The translations under genes and the position numbers were made by a program. Shown piece after piece: positions 35,468 to 44,763 of a stretch of 64,000 nucleotides of DNA. This DNA comes from Muribaculum sp. An289 (lineage in GTDB: Bacteria > Bacteroidota > Bacteroidia > Bacteroidales > UBA932), in NCBI RefSeq assembly GCF_002159555.1, contig NZ_NFIV01000002.1:219960-283959 (forward strand), written 5' to 3'. Numbering within the stretch: position 1 is the stretch's first letter; the number at the start of each line of letters is the position of its first letter. The notes below the pieces were generated by a model that saw only the letters and a program-made list of their open reading frames with translations, was not told where the DNA came from and made no database searches.

Positions 35468-37183
35468 ATGGCTTATATGTTTCCGACTACGGCCAGGGAG
35501 GTCGGGGAACTCGGCTGGGATTATATCGACATAATCATTTTTACCGGGGATGCCTTTATCGACCACCCGGCTTTCGGGACGGCGGTAATTGCAAGGTATC
35601 TGCAAAAATACGGCTACAGGATAGCGGTTGTCCCTCAGCCCAACTGGCGCGATGATTTGCGCGATTTCAGGAAATTGGGGGCTCCGCGGCTCTATTTCGG
35701 GGTGAACTCCGGGGCAATGGACTCGATGGTGAACCATTATACCGCGGCCAAAAGGCTTCGCAGCGACGATGCCTATACTCCCGAAGGACGTGCCGGAATG
35801 CGTCCGGACTATGCGGTGACTGTCTACACCCGCATTCTGAAATCCATATATCCCGATGTCCCGGTAGTGATAGGCGGAGTCGAAGCTTCCTTGAGAAGGC
35901 TCGCACATTACGATTACTGGTCCGATTCGCTCAAGCCTTCCGTACTCGTCGAAAGCGGGGCTGACTATCTTTGTTACGGCATGGGCGAACGCCCGATGCT
36001 TGAGCTCACGAGGGCCATCGAGGCACGCAGGCGTGTTTACGACATAAGGAAGATTCCGCAGATTGCCTTTTACCAGGACGGGAAAAATTATCCCGATGGG
36101 GCGCTTGTCCTCAGTCCTTTCGAGAACTGTCTTGAGGACAGGAAGGCATTCGCCCGCAATTTCCATCATATAGAGACGGCTGCCAACATGCTGGAACCGC
36201 CGGTTATTGTCGAGCCTTGCGGCGGAGGTTTCGTCCGTGTGAACCCTCCTTATCCTCCTGCAACCGAAGAGGAGATGGATTCATTCTACGATTTGCCTTA
36301 CACGAAACTTCCCCATCCGAAATACAGGGGCAAGCGGATACCGGCATACGACATGATAAAGTTTTCCATTACGACCCACAGAGGCTGTTTCGGAGGATGC
36401 AATTTCTGTACAATCGCCGCCCATCAGGGAAAATTCATACAGGAACGCTCGGAAGGTTCTATATTGAGGGAAGCGGCGGCCTTGACAGGGCTTCCCGGTT
36501 TTGCCGGCAACATATCCGACTTGGGGGCGCCTACGGCCAACATGTACGGAATGAAAGGCAAGGACAGGGAGCGGTGCGCAAGGTGCCGCAGGAAATCCTG
36601 CCTTTTCCCGTCCCCTTGCGACAATATGGACCGTTCCCATGCAAGGCTTCTCGGCCTGTATGCCAAAGTGGACGCCTTAAAAGGCATAAGGCATTCGTAC
36701 ATCGGCAGCGGGATACGTTACGACCTGTTTATAGACAAGGACGGATTCGTGGACGGGACTTCCCGCAAATATCTGACGGAACTCATATTGAAACATACTT
36801 CCGGAAGGCTCAAAGTGGCTCCGGAGCATACCGAAGGGCATGTGCTCGCGCTGATGGCCAAGCCCTCCTTCGTGCTATTCGAACGTCTGCGCGGCGAATT
36901 CGACAGGATTTGCGCCCGCGAGGGTGTCCGCATGCAGCTGGTGCCGTATTTCATATCGGGCCATCCGGGCTGCACGATGGAGGATATGGAACGGCTTTCC
37001 CGCAACAGGTATCTGGAGGGCCTTTACATGGAACAGGTGCAGGATTTCACCCCGACTCCGATGACTGCTTCTTCCGTCATGTTCTATTCCGGACTCGACC
37101 CAAAAACCCTGAAACCGGTTTTCGTGGAGAGGGACGTGGAGCGCAAAAAACGTCAAAAATCGTTTTTCTTCAAAAATCATTGA
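35468..37183 (+). CDS. YgiQ-family radical SAM protein
   Basis: This 571-residue protein has the YgiQ N-terminal domain (DYIDIIIFTGDAFIDHPAFGTAVIARYL, PQPNWRDDLRDFRKLG, VVIGGVEASLRRLAHYDYW). The radical SAM core has the cluster motif CFGGCNFC in ITTHRGCFGGCNFCTIAAHQG. A further cysteine-rich stretch, RCARCRRKSCLFPSPC, may hold another Fe-S cluster or metal. The reaction is not established. It begins 3 nt after argS. It is a little shorter than many YgiQ proteins. Confidence 0.9.
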   Translation: MAYMFPTTAREVGELGWDYIDIIIFTGDAFIDHPAFGTAVIARYLQKYGYRIAVVPQPNWRDDLRDFRKLGAPRLYFGVNSGAMDSMVNHYTAAKRLRSDDAYTPEGRAGMRPDYAVTVYTRILKSIYPDVPVVIGGVEASLRRLAHYDYWSDSLKPSVLVESGADYLCYGMGERPMLELTRAIEARRRVYDIRKIPQIAFYQDGKNYPDGALVLSPFENCLEDRKAFARNFHHIETAANMLEPPVIVEPCGGGFVRVNPPYPPATEEEMDSFYDLPYTKLPHPKYRGKRIPAYDMIKFSITTHRGCFGGCNFCTIAAHQGKFIQERSEGSILREAAALTGLPGFAGNISDLGAPTANMYGMKGKDRERCARCRRKSCLFPSPCDNMDRSHARLLGLYAKVDALKGIRHSYIGSGIRYDLFIDKDGFVDGTSRKYLTELILKHTSGRLKVAPEHTEGHVLALMAKPSFVLFERLRGEFDRICAREGVRMQLVPYFISGHPGCTMEDMERLSRNRYLEGLYMEQVQDFTPTPMTASSVMFYSGLDPKTLKPVFVERDVERKKRQKSFFFKNH

Positions 37184-37303
37184 AAATTTTTATAAAACAT
37201 TTTTAAAATTTGCTTGACATTGAGAAAAATGTACTAAAATTGCGGCGGATTTTGAAAAACAGGAAAATTAAGATTCGAAAACAGAAATTTAAATTCGGAA
37301 ATT

Positions 37304-37645
37304 ATGAATAAGGATATTAACAAGAGGCGTGCTGTGGTCAGCTATGAGAAAATGTCGGAAGAATTGGCAAAGGTCTTTGCCGAAAAATATCCAAAAGGCT
37401 ATTCAGATTATTTTCCTGATATACAAAAATATGACAAGCCTGACGGCTCGTCTTTCTATGCAGTCACCGTCGAGATTCCCGATGCCGTTTATCTCGTAAA
37501 GGTAAAGGTGAAGACGGATGATTACGATGACGTCGAAAACTGGCTCAACGGCGAGGATGAAGCCGGAAACGGCGGGGAAGAGAGCGAGGACACGCTCCCT
37601 GACGACAACATCGCCCAGTACAGTGAAGGCGAGGCTGATGAATGA
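37304..37645 (+). CDS. Small acidic conserved protein, unknown
   Basis: This 113-residue protein is basic at the start (MNKDINKRRAVVSYEKM), has a compact middle (YPKGYSDYFPDIQKYDKPDGSSFYAVTVEIPDAVYLVKVKVK) and a very acidic tail (NGEDEAGNGGEESEDTLPDDN). Such small proteins occur beside housekeeping genes in Bacteroidetes but I assign no function. It overlaps the ClC transporter start by 8 nt, so the two are coupled. Confidence 0.7.
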   Translation: MNKDINKRRAVVSYEKMSEELAKVFAEKYPKGYSDYFPDIQKYDKPDGSSFYAVTVEIPDAVYLVKVKVKTDDYDDVENWLNGEDEAGNGGEESEDTLPDDNIAQYSEGEADE

Positions 37646-39413
37646 TACTTCATTACTGCGTATCCTGCGTTCCATACCGGTCTCTCTGAGAAGGATTCCG
37701 GAAAAACGTCTTTTAATAATCATAGCCCTTGTGGTCGGAGTCCTTTGCGGACTTGCCGCCGTGGTCCTGAAACTCATGGTGGACAATCTCGCGCACTTCG
37801 TTTCCGGACTCAGCACGGGTAATTGGAACTTCGTATATCTGGTCCTCCCTGGCATCGGCATGCTTGTCTCCTTCCTTCTGGTAAGATATGTGATAAAGAG
37901 GGATGTAGGCCACGGGGTCACAAAGGTCCTCCTTGCGGTTTCCAAGAATGAATCCAAAATTGAACCACGCCAGACCTGGGCATCTTTGCTTACGAGCGCC
38001 GTCACCATAGGCTTCGGAGGCTCGGTAGGAGCGGAGGCCCCGATAGTCTATACCGGGGCCGCCATAGGCTCGAATATGGCGAGGCTGATGAAAATGTCCT
38101 ATAAGAACATGACGATTCTGCTCGGCTGCGGTGCCGCCGGTGCCGTCGCCGGAATCTTCAAGGCCCCGCTCGCAGGAGTGCTTTTCACCCTGGAAATCCT
38201 CCTTTTCAACATATCCATGACCTCCATCCTTCCGCTGCTGCTTTCATCGGTATCGGCGACGGTGGTGTCGTACATATTTCTCGGCCAGGAACCGTCCTTT
38301 GCGGCGAAACTCCTTCCGTTCTCGATGGGAAACATACCGTTTTACGTGATTCTCGGATTTTTCTGCGGGGCCGTTTCGCTTTATTTTACGAGGACTACGT
38401 TGTCGTTGGAAGACAGGATTAAGAACATATCCAATCCATATAAACGGTGGATTCTGTGTGCCATAGGCCTCGGGCTCCTGATTTTCCTGTTCCCTCCGTT
38501 GTACGGCGAAGGATATTCGTCGATAAACCTGCTGCTGTCCGGCAGCGATTCCCTCCTCGACGAATTTTCGGTTTTCTCCTATCTCGGGGACAGCCCTTGG
38601 GTGCTGCTCGTCTTCGTGACCTGCATCCTGTTTTTCAAAGTTTTCGCGATGACTTTCACCAATGCCGGCGGCGGTGTCGGAGGTACTTTCGGTCCGACTC
38701 TTTTCATCGGCGGTATAGCCGGTTTCGTGATGGCGCGTTTCGCCAATCTGCTCGGTTTCAGCGTGCCGGAGCCCAATTTCGTGCTTGTCGGCATGGCCGG
38801 TACCATGGCCGGTGTCATGCAGGCCCCGCTGACTGCCATCTTCCTCATTGCGGAGATATCCGGGGGCTACGAGCTGCTGATTCCGCTCATCCTCACATCG
38901 GCGATTTCGTTCGCCTTTTCGAGGAGCATAGAACCCTATTCGATTTATACCAAGCGGATTGCGAAAAAAGGGGAGCTGCTTACGCATGACAGCGACCAGG
39001 CGGTGCTCACCCTGCTGAAACTTTCCGATGTGATAGAAAACGACTTCAAGTGCGTGAAAGTCGAGGATACCTTGGGCGATTTGGTTAAGACCGTTTCCGA
39101 GTCTACAAGGAACATTTTCCCGATAGTCGATTCCAAAGGGCGTTTCCAGGGTTTCGTGGAACTTGGGGACATCCGCTCGAAGATGTTCGACCGCAGCCAA
39201 TACGACAGACTCCACGTGTGGAATTTCCTTAAACAAGCTCCAGAATACGTCTACATAGACGATCACATGGATACCGTGATGAAGAAATTCGAAGTCACCG
39301 GAGCATGGAACCTGCCGGTGATAGGGCGTGACAGGAAATATTACGGATTCGTTTCCAAGTCGAAGATTTTCAGCTCTTACAGGAAGCAACTGCAACAGGT
39401 TTCCCACGATTGA
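37638..39413 (+). CDS. ClC-family chloride channel/antiporter with CBS domains
   Basis: This protein has about 591 residues from the ATG at 37638 (MNDTSLLRILRSIPVSLRR). ClC marks are the helix-N-terminal motifs GFGGSVGAEAPIVYTGAAIGSN (carrying the gating-glutamate position) and NAGGGVGGTFGPTLFIGG, within about ten membrane helices. A C-terminal pair of CBS domains follows (KCVKVEDTLGDLVKTV...NIFPIVDSKGRFQGFVELGDI and YVYIDDHMDTVMKKFEVTGAWNLPVI), which bind adenine nucleotides in relatives. The longer frame from 37518 runs inside the upstream gene in another frame and is rejected. Confidence 0.9.
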   Translation: MNDTSLLRILRSIPVSLRRIPEKRLLIIIALVVGVLCGLAAVVLKLMVDNLAHFVSGLSTGNWNFVYLVLPGIGMLVSFLLVRYVIKRDVGHGVTKVLLAVSKNESKIEPRQTWASLLTSAVTIGFGGSVGAEAPIVYTGAAIGSNMARLMKMSYKNMTILLGCGAAGAVAGIFKAPLAGVLFTLEILLFNISMTSILPLLLSSVSATVVSYIFLGQEPSFAAKLLPFSMGNIPFYVILGFFCGAVSLYFTRTTLSLEDRIKNISNPYKRWILCAIGLGLLIFLFPPLYGEGYSSINLLLSGSDSLLDEFSVFSYLGDSPWVLLVFVTCILFFKVFAMTFTNAGGGVGGTFGPTLFIGGIAGFVMARFANLLGFSVPEPNFVLVGMAGTMAGVMQAPLTAIFLIAEISGGYELLIPLILTSAISFAFSRSIEPYSIYTKRIAKKGELLTHDSDQAVLTLLKLSDVIENDFKCVKVEDTLGDLVKTVSESTRNIFPIVDSKGRFQGFVELGDIRSKMFDRSQYDRLHVWNFLKQAPEYVYIDDHMDTVMKKFEVTGAWNLPVIGRDRKYYGFVSKSKIFSSYRKQLQQVSHD

Positions 39414-39440
39414 GCATTTTTGTACATTTGATTGTTTGCC

Positions 39441-41576
39441 ATGAAAGAGATTTATACAAAATATATAGCTTCCGAGCTCGGTGTCGCCCTGTGGCAGGTG
39501 GAACAGTGCGCCGATTTGCTGGCCGAAGGCGCGACCATACCTTTTATCAGCCGTTACCGCAAAGAGAGGACGGGAGGCCTTGATGAAAACGGTGTCGCCA
39601 GGATAAAATATTATTCGGAAAAATTCGAAGAACTCGAGCGCCGCAAGGAAACAGTACTTTCAACCATTGCGGAGGCCGGAGCCCTTACCCCGGAGCTTGA
39701 AAAGGAGATTTCCGCCTGCATATTCGCCAAGGACCTTGAAGACCTTTATCTGCCTTACAGACCGAAAAGGAAGACCCGCGCCTCGGTTGCCAGGGAAAAA
39801 GGACTAGAACCGTTTGCAAAGGCCATTTTCGGGATTTCCGTAGCCGATCCGTACAAGATAGCTTTACATTATGTCGATGCGGGGAAAGGAGTATCGGATG
39901 CCGAAGAGGCCCTTTCCGGTGCGAGCGACATAGTTTCCGAATGGATTTCCGAAATGAAGCCTGCAAGGGATTTCGTAAGGTCCGCCCTGTCCTCAAAGGG
40001 TATCCTGTCGGCATCGCTCTCCAGAAAAGGCGCCGATACGGACAAGGACGGGAAATATGCCAACTATTACGACTTTTCCGAGCCGTTGCACCGGATTGCG
40101 CCGCACCGTCTGCTGGCAGTGCTTAGGGCCGAAGCGGAAGGGGTGTTGTCCGTAAAGGTGGAGGCGGATGCCGTAAAAATATGCAACAAGATAGAATACG
40201 ATATCTTCAAGGCAAAACGTTTTCCTTCAAAGGCCCTGGCTCCCGTTTTCCGGAAAATCGTGGAGGATTCCTACAGACGGCTTCTCCTGCCGTCCCTGTC
40301 TTCCGAAGTAATAAGGGAAGCGAAGGAACGTGCCGATTTGGCTTCGGTGGAGCTTTTCGGCAGCAATCTCCGCCAGCTTCTGCTGGCTCCGCCTCTCGGG
40401 GAAAAACGCGTGATGGGAGTCGATCCGGGCTTCCGTACCGGCTGCAAGGTCGTATGCCTCGATGAGTCCGGAAAACTTCTTGCCGACGATGTGATTTATC
40501 CGCACCCTCCACGGAACGAGCGTATTGTCTCGATGAAGAAAATCCTTTCCCTCGTGGCGGAGTATTCAATCGAGGCCGTTGCCATCGGGAACGGCACAGC
40601 CGGAAGGGAAACGGAAATGTTTTTCAGAAAACTGGGGCTTCCTCCGCACGTGGAAGTGTTTTCCGTAAGCGAGGACGGGGCTTCCGTCTATTCAGCCTCG
40701 GATATCGCCCGGGAAGAGTTCCCCGATTATGATCTGACAGTACGCGGGGCCGTTTCCATAGGCCGCCGTCTCATGGACCCTCTTGCCGAACTCGTCAAGA
40801 TTGATCCGAAATCGATAGGGGTGGGCCAGTACCAGCACGATGTGGACCAGTCGCTTCTTAAGGAAAGGCTCGACGACGTAGTCATGAGTTGCGTGAACAG
40901 CGTGGGTGTCAATCTCAACACTGCCGGAAAATATCTTCTGATGTATGTGTCTGGCATAGGGCCGGCCCTCGCCGACAATATAGTCGGATACAGGGAGGAG
41001 CACGGACCGTTCCGCTCGCGCAGGGAACTTTTGTCAGTCAGCCGTCTCGGGGCGAAGGCTTTCGAGCAGTGCGCCGGCTTTTTGCGTATCAGGGGAGGCG
41101 ACGACCCTCTGGACGATTCGGCCGTGCATCCCGAATCCTACGGGGTCGTAAGGCGCATGGCTTCGGACCTCGGTGTCGGTGTTTCCCAATTAATCAGGAA
41201 TGAGGCGCTTATAAATAAAATCGTACCTGAAAACTATGTGTCCGGTTCCGTGGGGCTGCCTACGGTGGAAGATATCATAAAGGAACTTTCGAAGCCTGGG
41301 CTGGATCCCCGTTCCGGCATGGAAACCGTGGAATTCGACGGCTCCGTAGGGAGCATGGAGGATTTGTCCGAAGGCATGGAACTCGACGGTATCGTAACCA
41401 ACATTACGGCTTTCGGAGCCTTTGTAGACATCGGAATCAAGCAGAACGGGCTGATTCACGTGTCCCGCATGGCAGGCCGTCCCCTGTCTTCCCTGAAGAT
41501 ACGCGGCAAAGTGCGTGTCAGGGTCATAGGCACAGAACCGGAACGCGGGAGGATTTCTCTGGAGCTGCTCCGGTAG
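39441..41576 (+). CDS. tex: Tex-like RNA-binding transcription accessory protein
   Basis: This 711-residue protein starts at the ATG at 39441 (MKEIYTKYIASELGV). Domains in order are the Tex N-terminal helical domain (RYRKERTGGLDE), a YqgF/RNase H-like domain (VMGVDPGFRTGCKVVCLDESG), helix-hairpin-helix motifs (YVSGIGPALADNIVGYREEHGPF) and an S1 RNA-binding domain at the C-terminus (ELDGIVTNITAFGAFVDIGIKQNGLIHVS). It binds RNA and is linked to transcription. It is somewhat shorter than the E. coli protein of about 770 residues. Confidence 0.95.
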   Translation: MKEIYTKYIASELGVALWQVEQCADLLAEGATIPFISRYRKERTGGLDENGVARIKYYSEKFEELERRKETVLSTIAEAGALTPELEKEISACIFAKDLEDLYLPYRPKRKTRASVAREKGLEPFAKAIFGISVADPYKIALHYVDAGKGVSDAEEALSGASDIVSEWISEMKPARDFVRSALSSKGILSASLSRKGADTDKDGKYANYYDFSEPLHRIAPHRLLAVLRAEAEGVLSVKVEADAVKICNKIEYDIFKAKRFPSKALAPVFRKIVEDSYRRLLLPSLSSEVIREAKERADLASVELFGSNLRQLLLAPPLGEKRVMGVDPGFRTGCKVVCLDESGKLLADDVIYPHPPRNERIVSMKKILSLVAEYSIEAVAIGNGTAGRETEMFFRKLGLPPHVEVFSVSEDGASVYSASDIAREEFPDYDLTVRGAVSIGRRLMDPLAELVKIDPKSIGVGQYQHDVDQSLLKERLDDVVMSCVNSVGVNLNTAGKYLLMYVSGIGPALADNIVGYREEHGPFRSRRELLSVSRLGAKAFEQCAGFLRIRGGDDPLDDSAVHPESYGVVRRMASDLGVGVSQLIRNEALINKIVPENYVSGSVGLPTVEDIIKELSKPGLDPRSGMETVEFDGSVGSMEDLSEGMELDGIVTNITAFGAFVDIGIKQNGLIHVSRMAGRPLSSLKIRGKVRVRVIGTEPERGRISLELLR

Positions 41577-41656
41577 CCTCCGCAGTGCACCGGTTAAACA
41601 TTGTTAATATTTTTCCATATTTTCCTAATGGTTTTTTGCGGGACCGCCTGAAATTC

Positions 41657-41687
41657 TTTGTAATTTTAACGAAAATGACTAATTTTA
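41657..41687 (+). promoter_or_regulatory. Putative promoter of the lysine fermentation cluster
   Basis: TTTG at 41657-41660 and TAATTTTA at 41680-41687 are separated by 19 nt, a near match to the Bacteroidetes consensus. The ATG of atoD is about 40 nt downstream. No other clear promoter of this quality lies inside the cluster, so most of the genes may be one transcript. Confidence 0.55.
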
Positions 41688-41726
41688 CGGTTTGATTGAT
41701 AAAATTAGTACAAATTCGCTGATATT

Positions 41727-42371
41727 ATGAATAAGATTATTTCGGTTTCTGAGGCTGTGGCCAAAATCAAGGATGGAATGACTGTTATGGTGGGCGGTTT
41801 TCTCGGAGCTGGCGCTCCCGAGAGGATCATAGACACTCTCGTGGAAAAAGGAGTCCGCGGGCTCACCCTGATTTGCAATGATACGGCTTTCCCTGACAAG
41901 TCTTTGGGCAAGCTCGTAGTGAACAGACAGGTTTCGCGTGTGATAGTTTCGCACATAGGGACCAATCCGGAGACCATCGCCCAGATGAATGCCGGGGAAC
42001 TGAAAGTGGATCTGATTCCCCAGGGTACCCTTGCCGAGAAGATAAGGGCCAAGGGAGCCGGGCTCGGTGCAGTAGTCACTCCTACGGGGGTCGGCACGAT
42101 GGCGGCCGAGGGCAGGCAGACAATGACAATCGAAGGTAAGGAATATATCGTGGAAATGCCTCTCGGCGCCGATGTGGCGATACTCGGGGCTTCGGTTGCG
42201 GATGAAAGCGGAAACCTTTATTACAGGGGGACTACCAAGAATTTCAACCCGATAATGGCCATGGCGGCCGACCTTGTAATAGCCGAACCTCTTGAGATAG
42301 TGCCTGTCGGTGCAATCGAGCCGGAATCGGTTCATACTCCGGGCATTTTCGTGGATTTTATTGTGAAATGA
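41727..42371 (+). CDS. atoD: Acetate/butyrate-acetoacetate CoA-transferase, alpha subunit
   Basis: This 214-residue subunit A of a class I CoA-transferase has the family segments [40 protein letters not shown] and [28 protein letters not shown]. With AtoA, encoded nine genes downstream, it would move CoA from butyryl-CoA to acetoacetate (or acetate), releasing butyrate. The two subunits flank the Kal-KamE core instead of lying side by side. It is the first gene of the cluster. Confidence 0.92.
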   Translation: MNKIISVSEAVAKIKDGMTVMVGGFLGAGAPERIIDTLVEKGVRGLTLICNDTAFPDKSLGKLVVNRQVSRVIVSHIGTNPETIAQMNAGELKVDLIPQGTLAEKIRAKGAGLGAVVTPTGVGTMAAEGRQTMTIEGKEYIVEMPLGADVAILGASVADESGNLYYRGTTKNFNPIMAMAADLVIAEPLEIVPVGAIEPESVHTPGIFVDFIVK

Positions 42372-42393
42372 TGAATTAAACAGATATTTATTT

Positions 42394-42786
42394 ATGGCAG
42401 AAGTTTACAAATCGATGATCCGCATGAGGATGAGTTGCCACGACGCACACTATGGCGGAAATCTCGTGGACGGGGCCAAGATGCTCCAGCTTTTCGGGGA
42501 TGTGGCGACAGAGCTCCTGATTATGAGGGACGGAGACGAAGGCCTGTTCAAGGCATACGACAATGTCGAATTCATAGCTCCTGTGTATGCAGGCGATTAT
42601 ATTGAAGCTGTCGGCGAAATAGTTTCCGAGGGGAACACTTCGAGGAAGATGGTTTTCGAGGCGCGCAAGGTGATAGCTCCGCGGCCGGATATTTCCGACT
42701 CGGCATGCGACGTGCTTGCCGAACCTGTCGTAGTCTGCCGTGCAAGCGGTACGTGCGTTGTCCCTAAAAAATGCCAAAGAAAATAA
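42394..42786 (+). CDS. kal: 3-aminobutyryl-CoA ammonia-lyase
   Basis: This 130-residue hotdog-fold lyase removes ammonia from L-3-aminobutyryl-CoA to give crotonyl-CoA. It has [36 protein letters not shown] and [18 protein letters not shown], which fit Kal; the assignment is strengthened by the adjacent kce and kdd. It starts 22 nt after atoD and overlaps the frame of kce in the longest reading, indicating tight coupling. Confidence 0.92.
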   Translation: MAEVYKSMIRMRMSCHDAHYGGNLVDGAKMLQLFGDVATELLIMRDGDEGLFKAYDNVEFIAPVYAGDYIEAVGEIVSEGNTSRKMVFEARKVIAPRPDISDSACDVLAEPVVVCRASGTCVVPKKCQRK

Positions 42787-42791
42787 GCGAT

Positions 42792-43619
42792 ATGGAAAAA
42801 CTGATTATAACAGCCGCCATTTGCGGCGCCGAGGTGCTTAAAGAGCACAATCCTGCCGTTCCTTATACAGTAGAGGAATGCGCCCGCGAAGCCAAATCGG
42901 CATACGATGCCGGTGCGAGCCTGATTCACCTGCACGTCAGGGAGGACGACGGTATGCCTACGCAGAGCAAGGCACGTTTCAAGGAAGTAATCGATGCTAT
43001 CCGTGCGGTTTGTCCGGACGTGATTATCCAGCCTTCCACCGGAGGGGCCGTGGGAATGACCAATGACGAACGTCTCCAGCCTACGGAACTGCTCCCTGAA
43101 ATGGCCACTTTGGATTGCGGTACCCTGAATTTCGGCGGGGACGATATTTTCGAAAATACCGAAAATACCATAAAATATTTCGGACAGAGGATGATAGAGC
43201 GCGGCATCAAGCCGGAACTCGAAGTCTTTGACAAGAGCATGATAGACATGGCTTTGAGACTGCACCGCAAGGGCTTCATCAAGGCTCCGCTGCACTTCGA
43301 TTTCGTAATGGGGGTCAACGGAGGCATCGACGGTACCCTCAGGGATTTCACCTTCATGCGCGGCAGCATCCCTCAGGATGCGACCTATACCGTGGCCGGG
43401 ATAGGCCGTTACGAATTCCCTCTGGCGGCCGCCGCAATTATCGACGGCGGACATGTGCGTGTGGGTTTCGAGGACAATGTTTATTTGTCCAAGGGAGTGC
43501 TCGCCCGTTCCAACGGGGAACTTGTGGAGAAAGTTGTCAGGCTCGCCGGTGAATTCGGGCGTGCGATAGCTTCTCCGGCAGAGGCGCGCGAAATCCTCGG
43601 ACTCGCCCCTTTGAAATAA
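42792..43619 (+). CDS. kce: 3-keto-5-aminohexanoate cleavage enzyme
   Basis: This 275-residue DUF849/BKACE enzyme condenses 3-keto-5-aminohexanoate with acetyl-CoA to form acetoacetate and 3-aminobutyryl-CoA. The zinc ligands are in IHLHVRED (His46 and His48, as numbered from MEKLIITAAICG) and Glu227 in VGFEDN. IIQPSTGGAVGM and VAGIGRYEF line the active site in known Kce. The start at 42792 matches the family N-terminus; an ATG seven codons earlier (42771) would overlap kal. Confidence 0.95.
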   Translation: MEKLIITAAICGAEVLKEHNPAVPYTVEECAREAKSAYDAGASLIHLHVREDDGMPTQSKARFKEVIDAIRAVCPDVIIQPSTGGAVGMTNDERLQPTELLPEMATLDCGTLNFGGDDIFENTENTIKYFGQRMIERGIKPELEVFDKSMIDMALRLHRKGFIKAPLHFDFVMGVNGGIDGTLRDFTFMRGSIPQDATYTVAGIGRYEFPLAAAAIIDGGHVRVGFEDNVYLSKGVLARSNGELVEKVVRLAGEFGRAIASPAEAREILGLAPLK

Positions 43620-43716
43620 TCCCGGAACGGTCTGTCAAGCCATCCGGTAAAATTTTTTTAATACATTGACGGATTTTTAAAAAAACAAAAAATAATAACA
43701 TTAAATTTTTATTGAT

Positions 43717-44757
43717 ATGAAACACGGAAATAAATACGGACTGCACAGGGTAATATCTCCTAAAGGTGTTCTTCCACAGCCGGCTGACAGAATTGACAAT
43801 AATATGGATGAAATCTATGACGATGAAATCCTTATTGATGTACAGACTCTGAATATCGACTCTGCTTCTTTCACCCAGATAGAGCAGCAGGCCGGCGGCG
43901 ACCACAAGAAGATAGCCGAGATTATGCTTGACATAGTGGCAAAACAGGGCAAGCACCGCAATCCTGTAACTGGTTCGGGCGGAATGCTTCTCGGTACTGT
44001 TGAAAAGATAGGCGATGCCCTTGTAGGAAAGACCGACCTGAAGGTAGGCGACAAGATAGCTACCCTCGTGTCCCTTTCGCTCACACCTCTCCGTATCGAC
44101 AGGATTAAGGAAATCAGGGCTGACATAGATCAGGTGGACATAGACGGCAAGGCGATTCTTTTCGAAAGCGGCATCTACGCGAAGATTCCTTCTGATCTTC
44201 CTGAAAAACTCGCTCTTTCGGCCCTCGACGTAGCCGGAGCTCCGGCACAGACAGCCAAACTCGTGAAGCCGGGAGATACTGTGCTGATTATCGGCGCCGG
44301 TGGAAAATCCGGAATGCTCTGCTGCTATGAAGCCAAGAAACGCGCCGGAGTCACAGGCAAAGTCATCGGTCTGTGCCACAGTGAAAAGAGTACGAAAAGG
44401 CTTCAGGAACTCGGTTTCTGCGACTATGTGTTCTCCGCGGATGCTACCCAGCCTGTCCCTGTAATGGAGAAGATAGAGGAGCTTACCGACGGCAAGATGT
44501 GCGACCTTACCATCAACAATGTCAACATTCCTGATACAGAGATGACATCCATCCTCTGCACGAAGAACGACGGTCTCGTTTATTTCTTCTCGATGGCGAC
44601 GAGCTTCACGAAGGCGGCTCTCGGCGCGGAAGGCGTAGGCAGCGATGTGACCATGATAATAGGCAACGGTTATACCAAGGGACATGCTGAGATTACGCTC
44701 CAGATTCTTCGTGAAAGCGAAAAACTCAGAAAGATTTTTACAGAACTTTATGCATAA
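43717..44757 (+). CDS. kdd: L-erythro-3,5-diaminohexanoate dehydrogenase
   Basis: This 346-residue enzyme oxidatively deaminates 3,5-diaminohexanoate to 3-keto-5-aminohexanoate, producing NAD(P)H and ammonia. It begins MKHGNKYGLHRVISPKGVLPQ as in known Kdd, has an MDR-like substrate domain with GSGGMLLGTVEKIG, and a Rossmann loop VLIIGAGGKSGMLCCYEAK near residue 185. A 97-nt AT-rich gap precedes it, the largest in the core cluster, so an internal promoter is possible. Confidence 0.94.
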   Translation: MKHGNKYGLHRVISPKGVLPQPADRIDNNMDEIYDDEILIDVQTLNIDSASFTQIEQQAGGDHKKIAEIMLDIVAKQGKHRNPVTGSGGMLLGTVEKIGDALVGKTDLKVGDKIATLVSLSLTPLRIDRIKEIRADIDQVDIDGKAILFESGIYAKIPSDLPEKLALSALDVAGAPAQTAKLVKPGDTVLIIGAGGKSGMLCCYEAKKRAGVTGKVIGLCHSEKSTKRLQELGFCDYVFSADATQPVPVMEKIEELTDGKMCDLTINNVNIPDTEMTSILCTKNDGLVYFFSMATSFTKAALGAEGVGSDVTMIIGNGYTKGHAEITLQILRESEKLRKIFTELYA

Positions 44758-44763
44758 CCGGAT

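Noticed and set aside
37518..37637. Upstream extension of the ClC transporter start
   Set aside because: It lies wholly inside the preceding small acidic gene; the ATG at 37638 gives the usual N-terminus and an 8-nt overlap.
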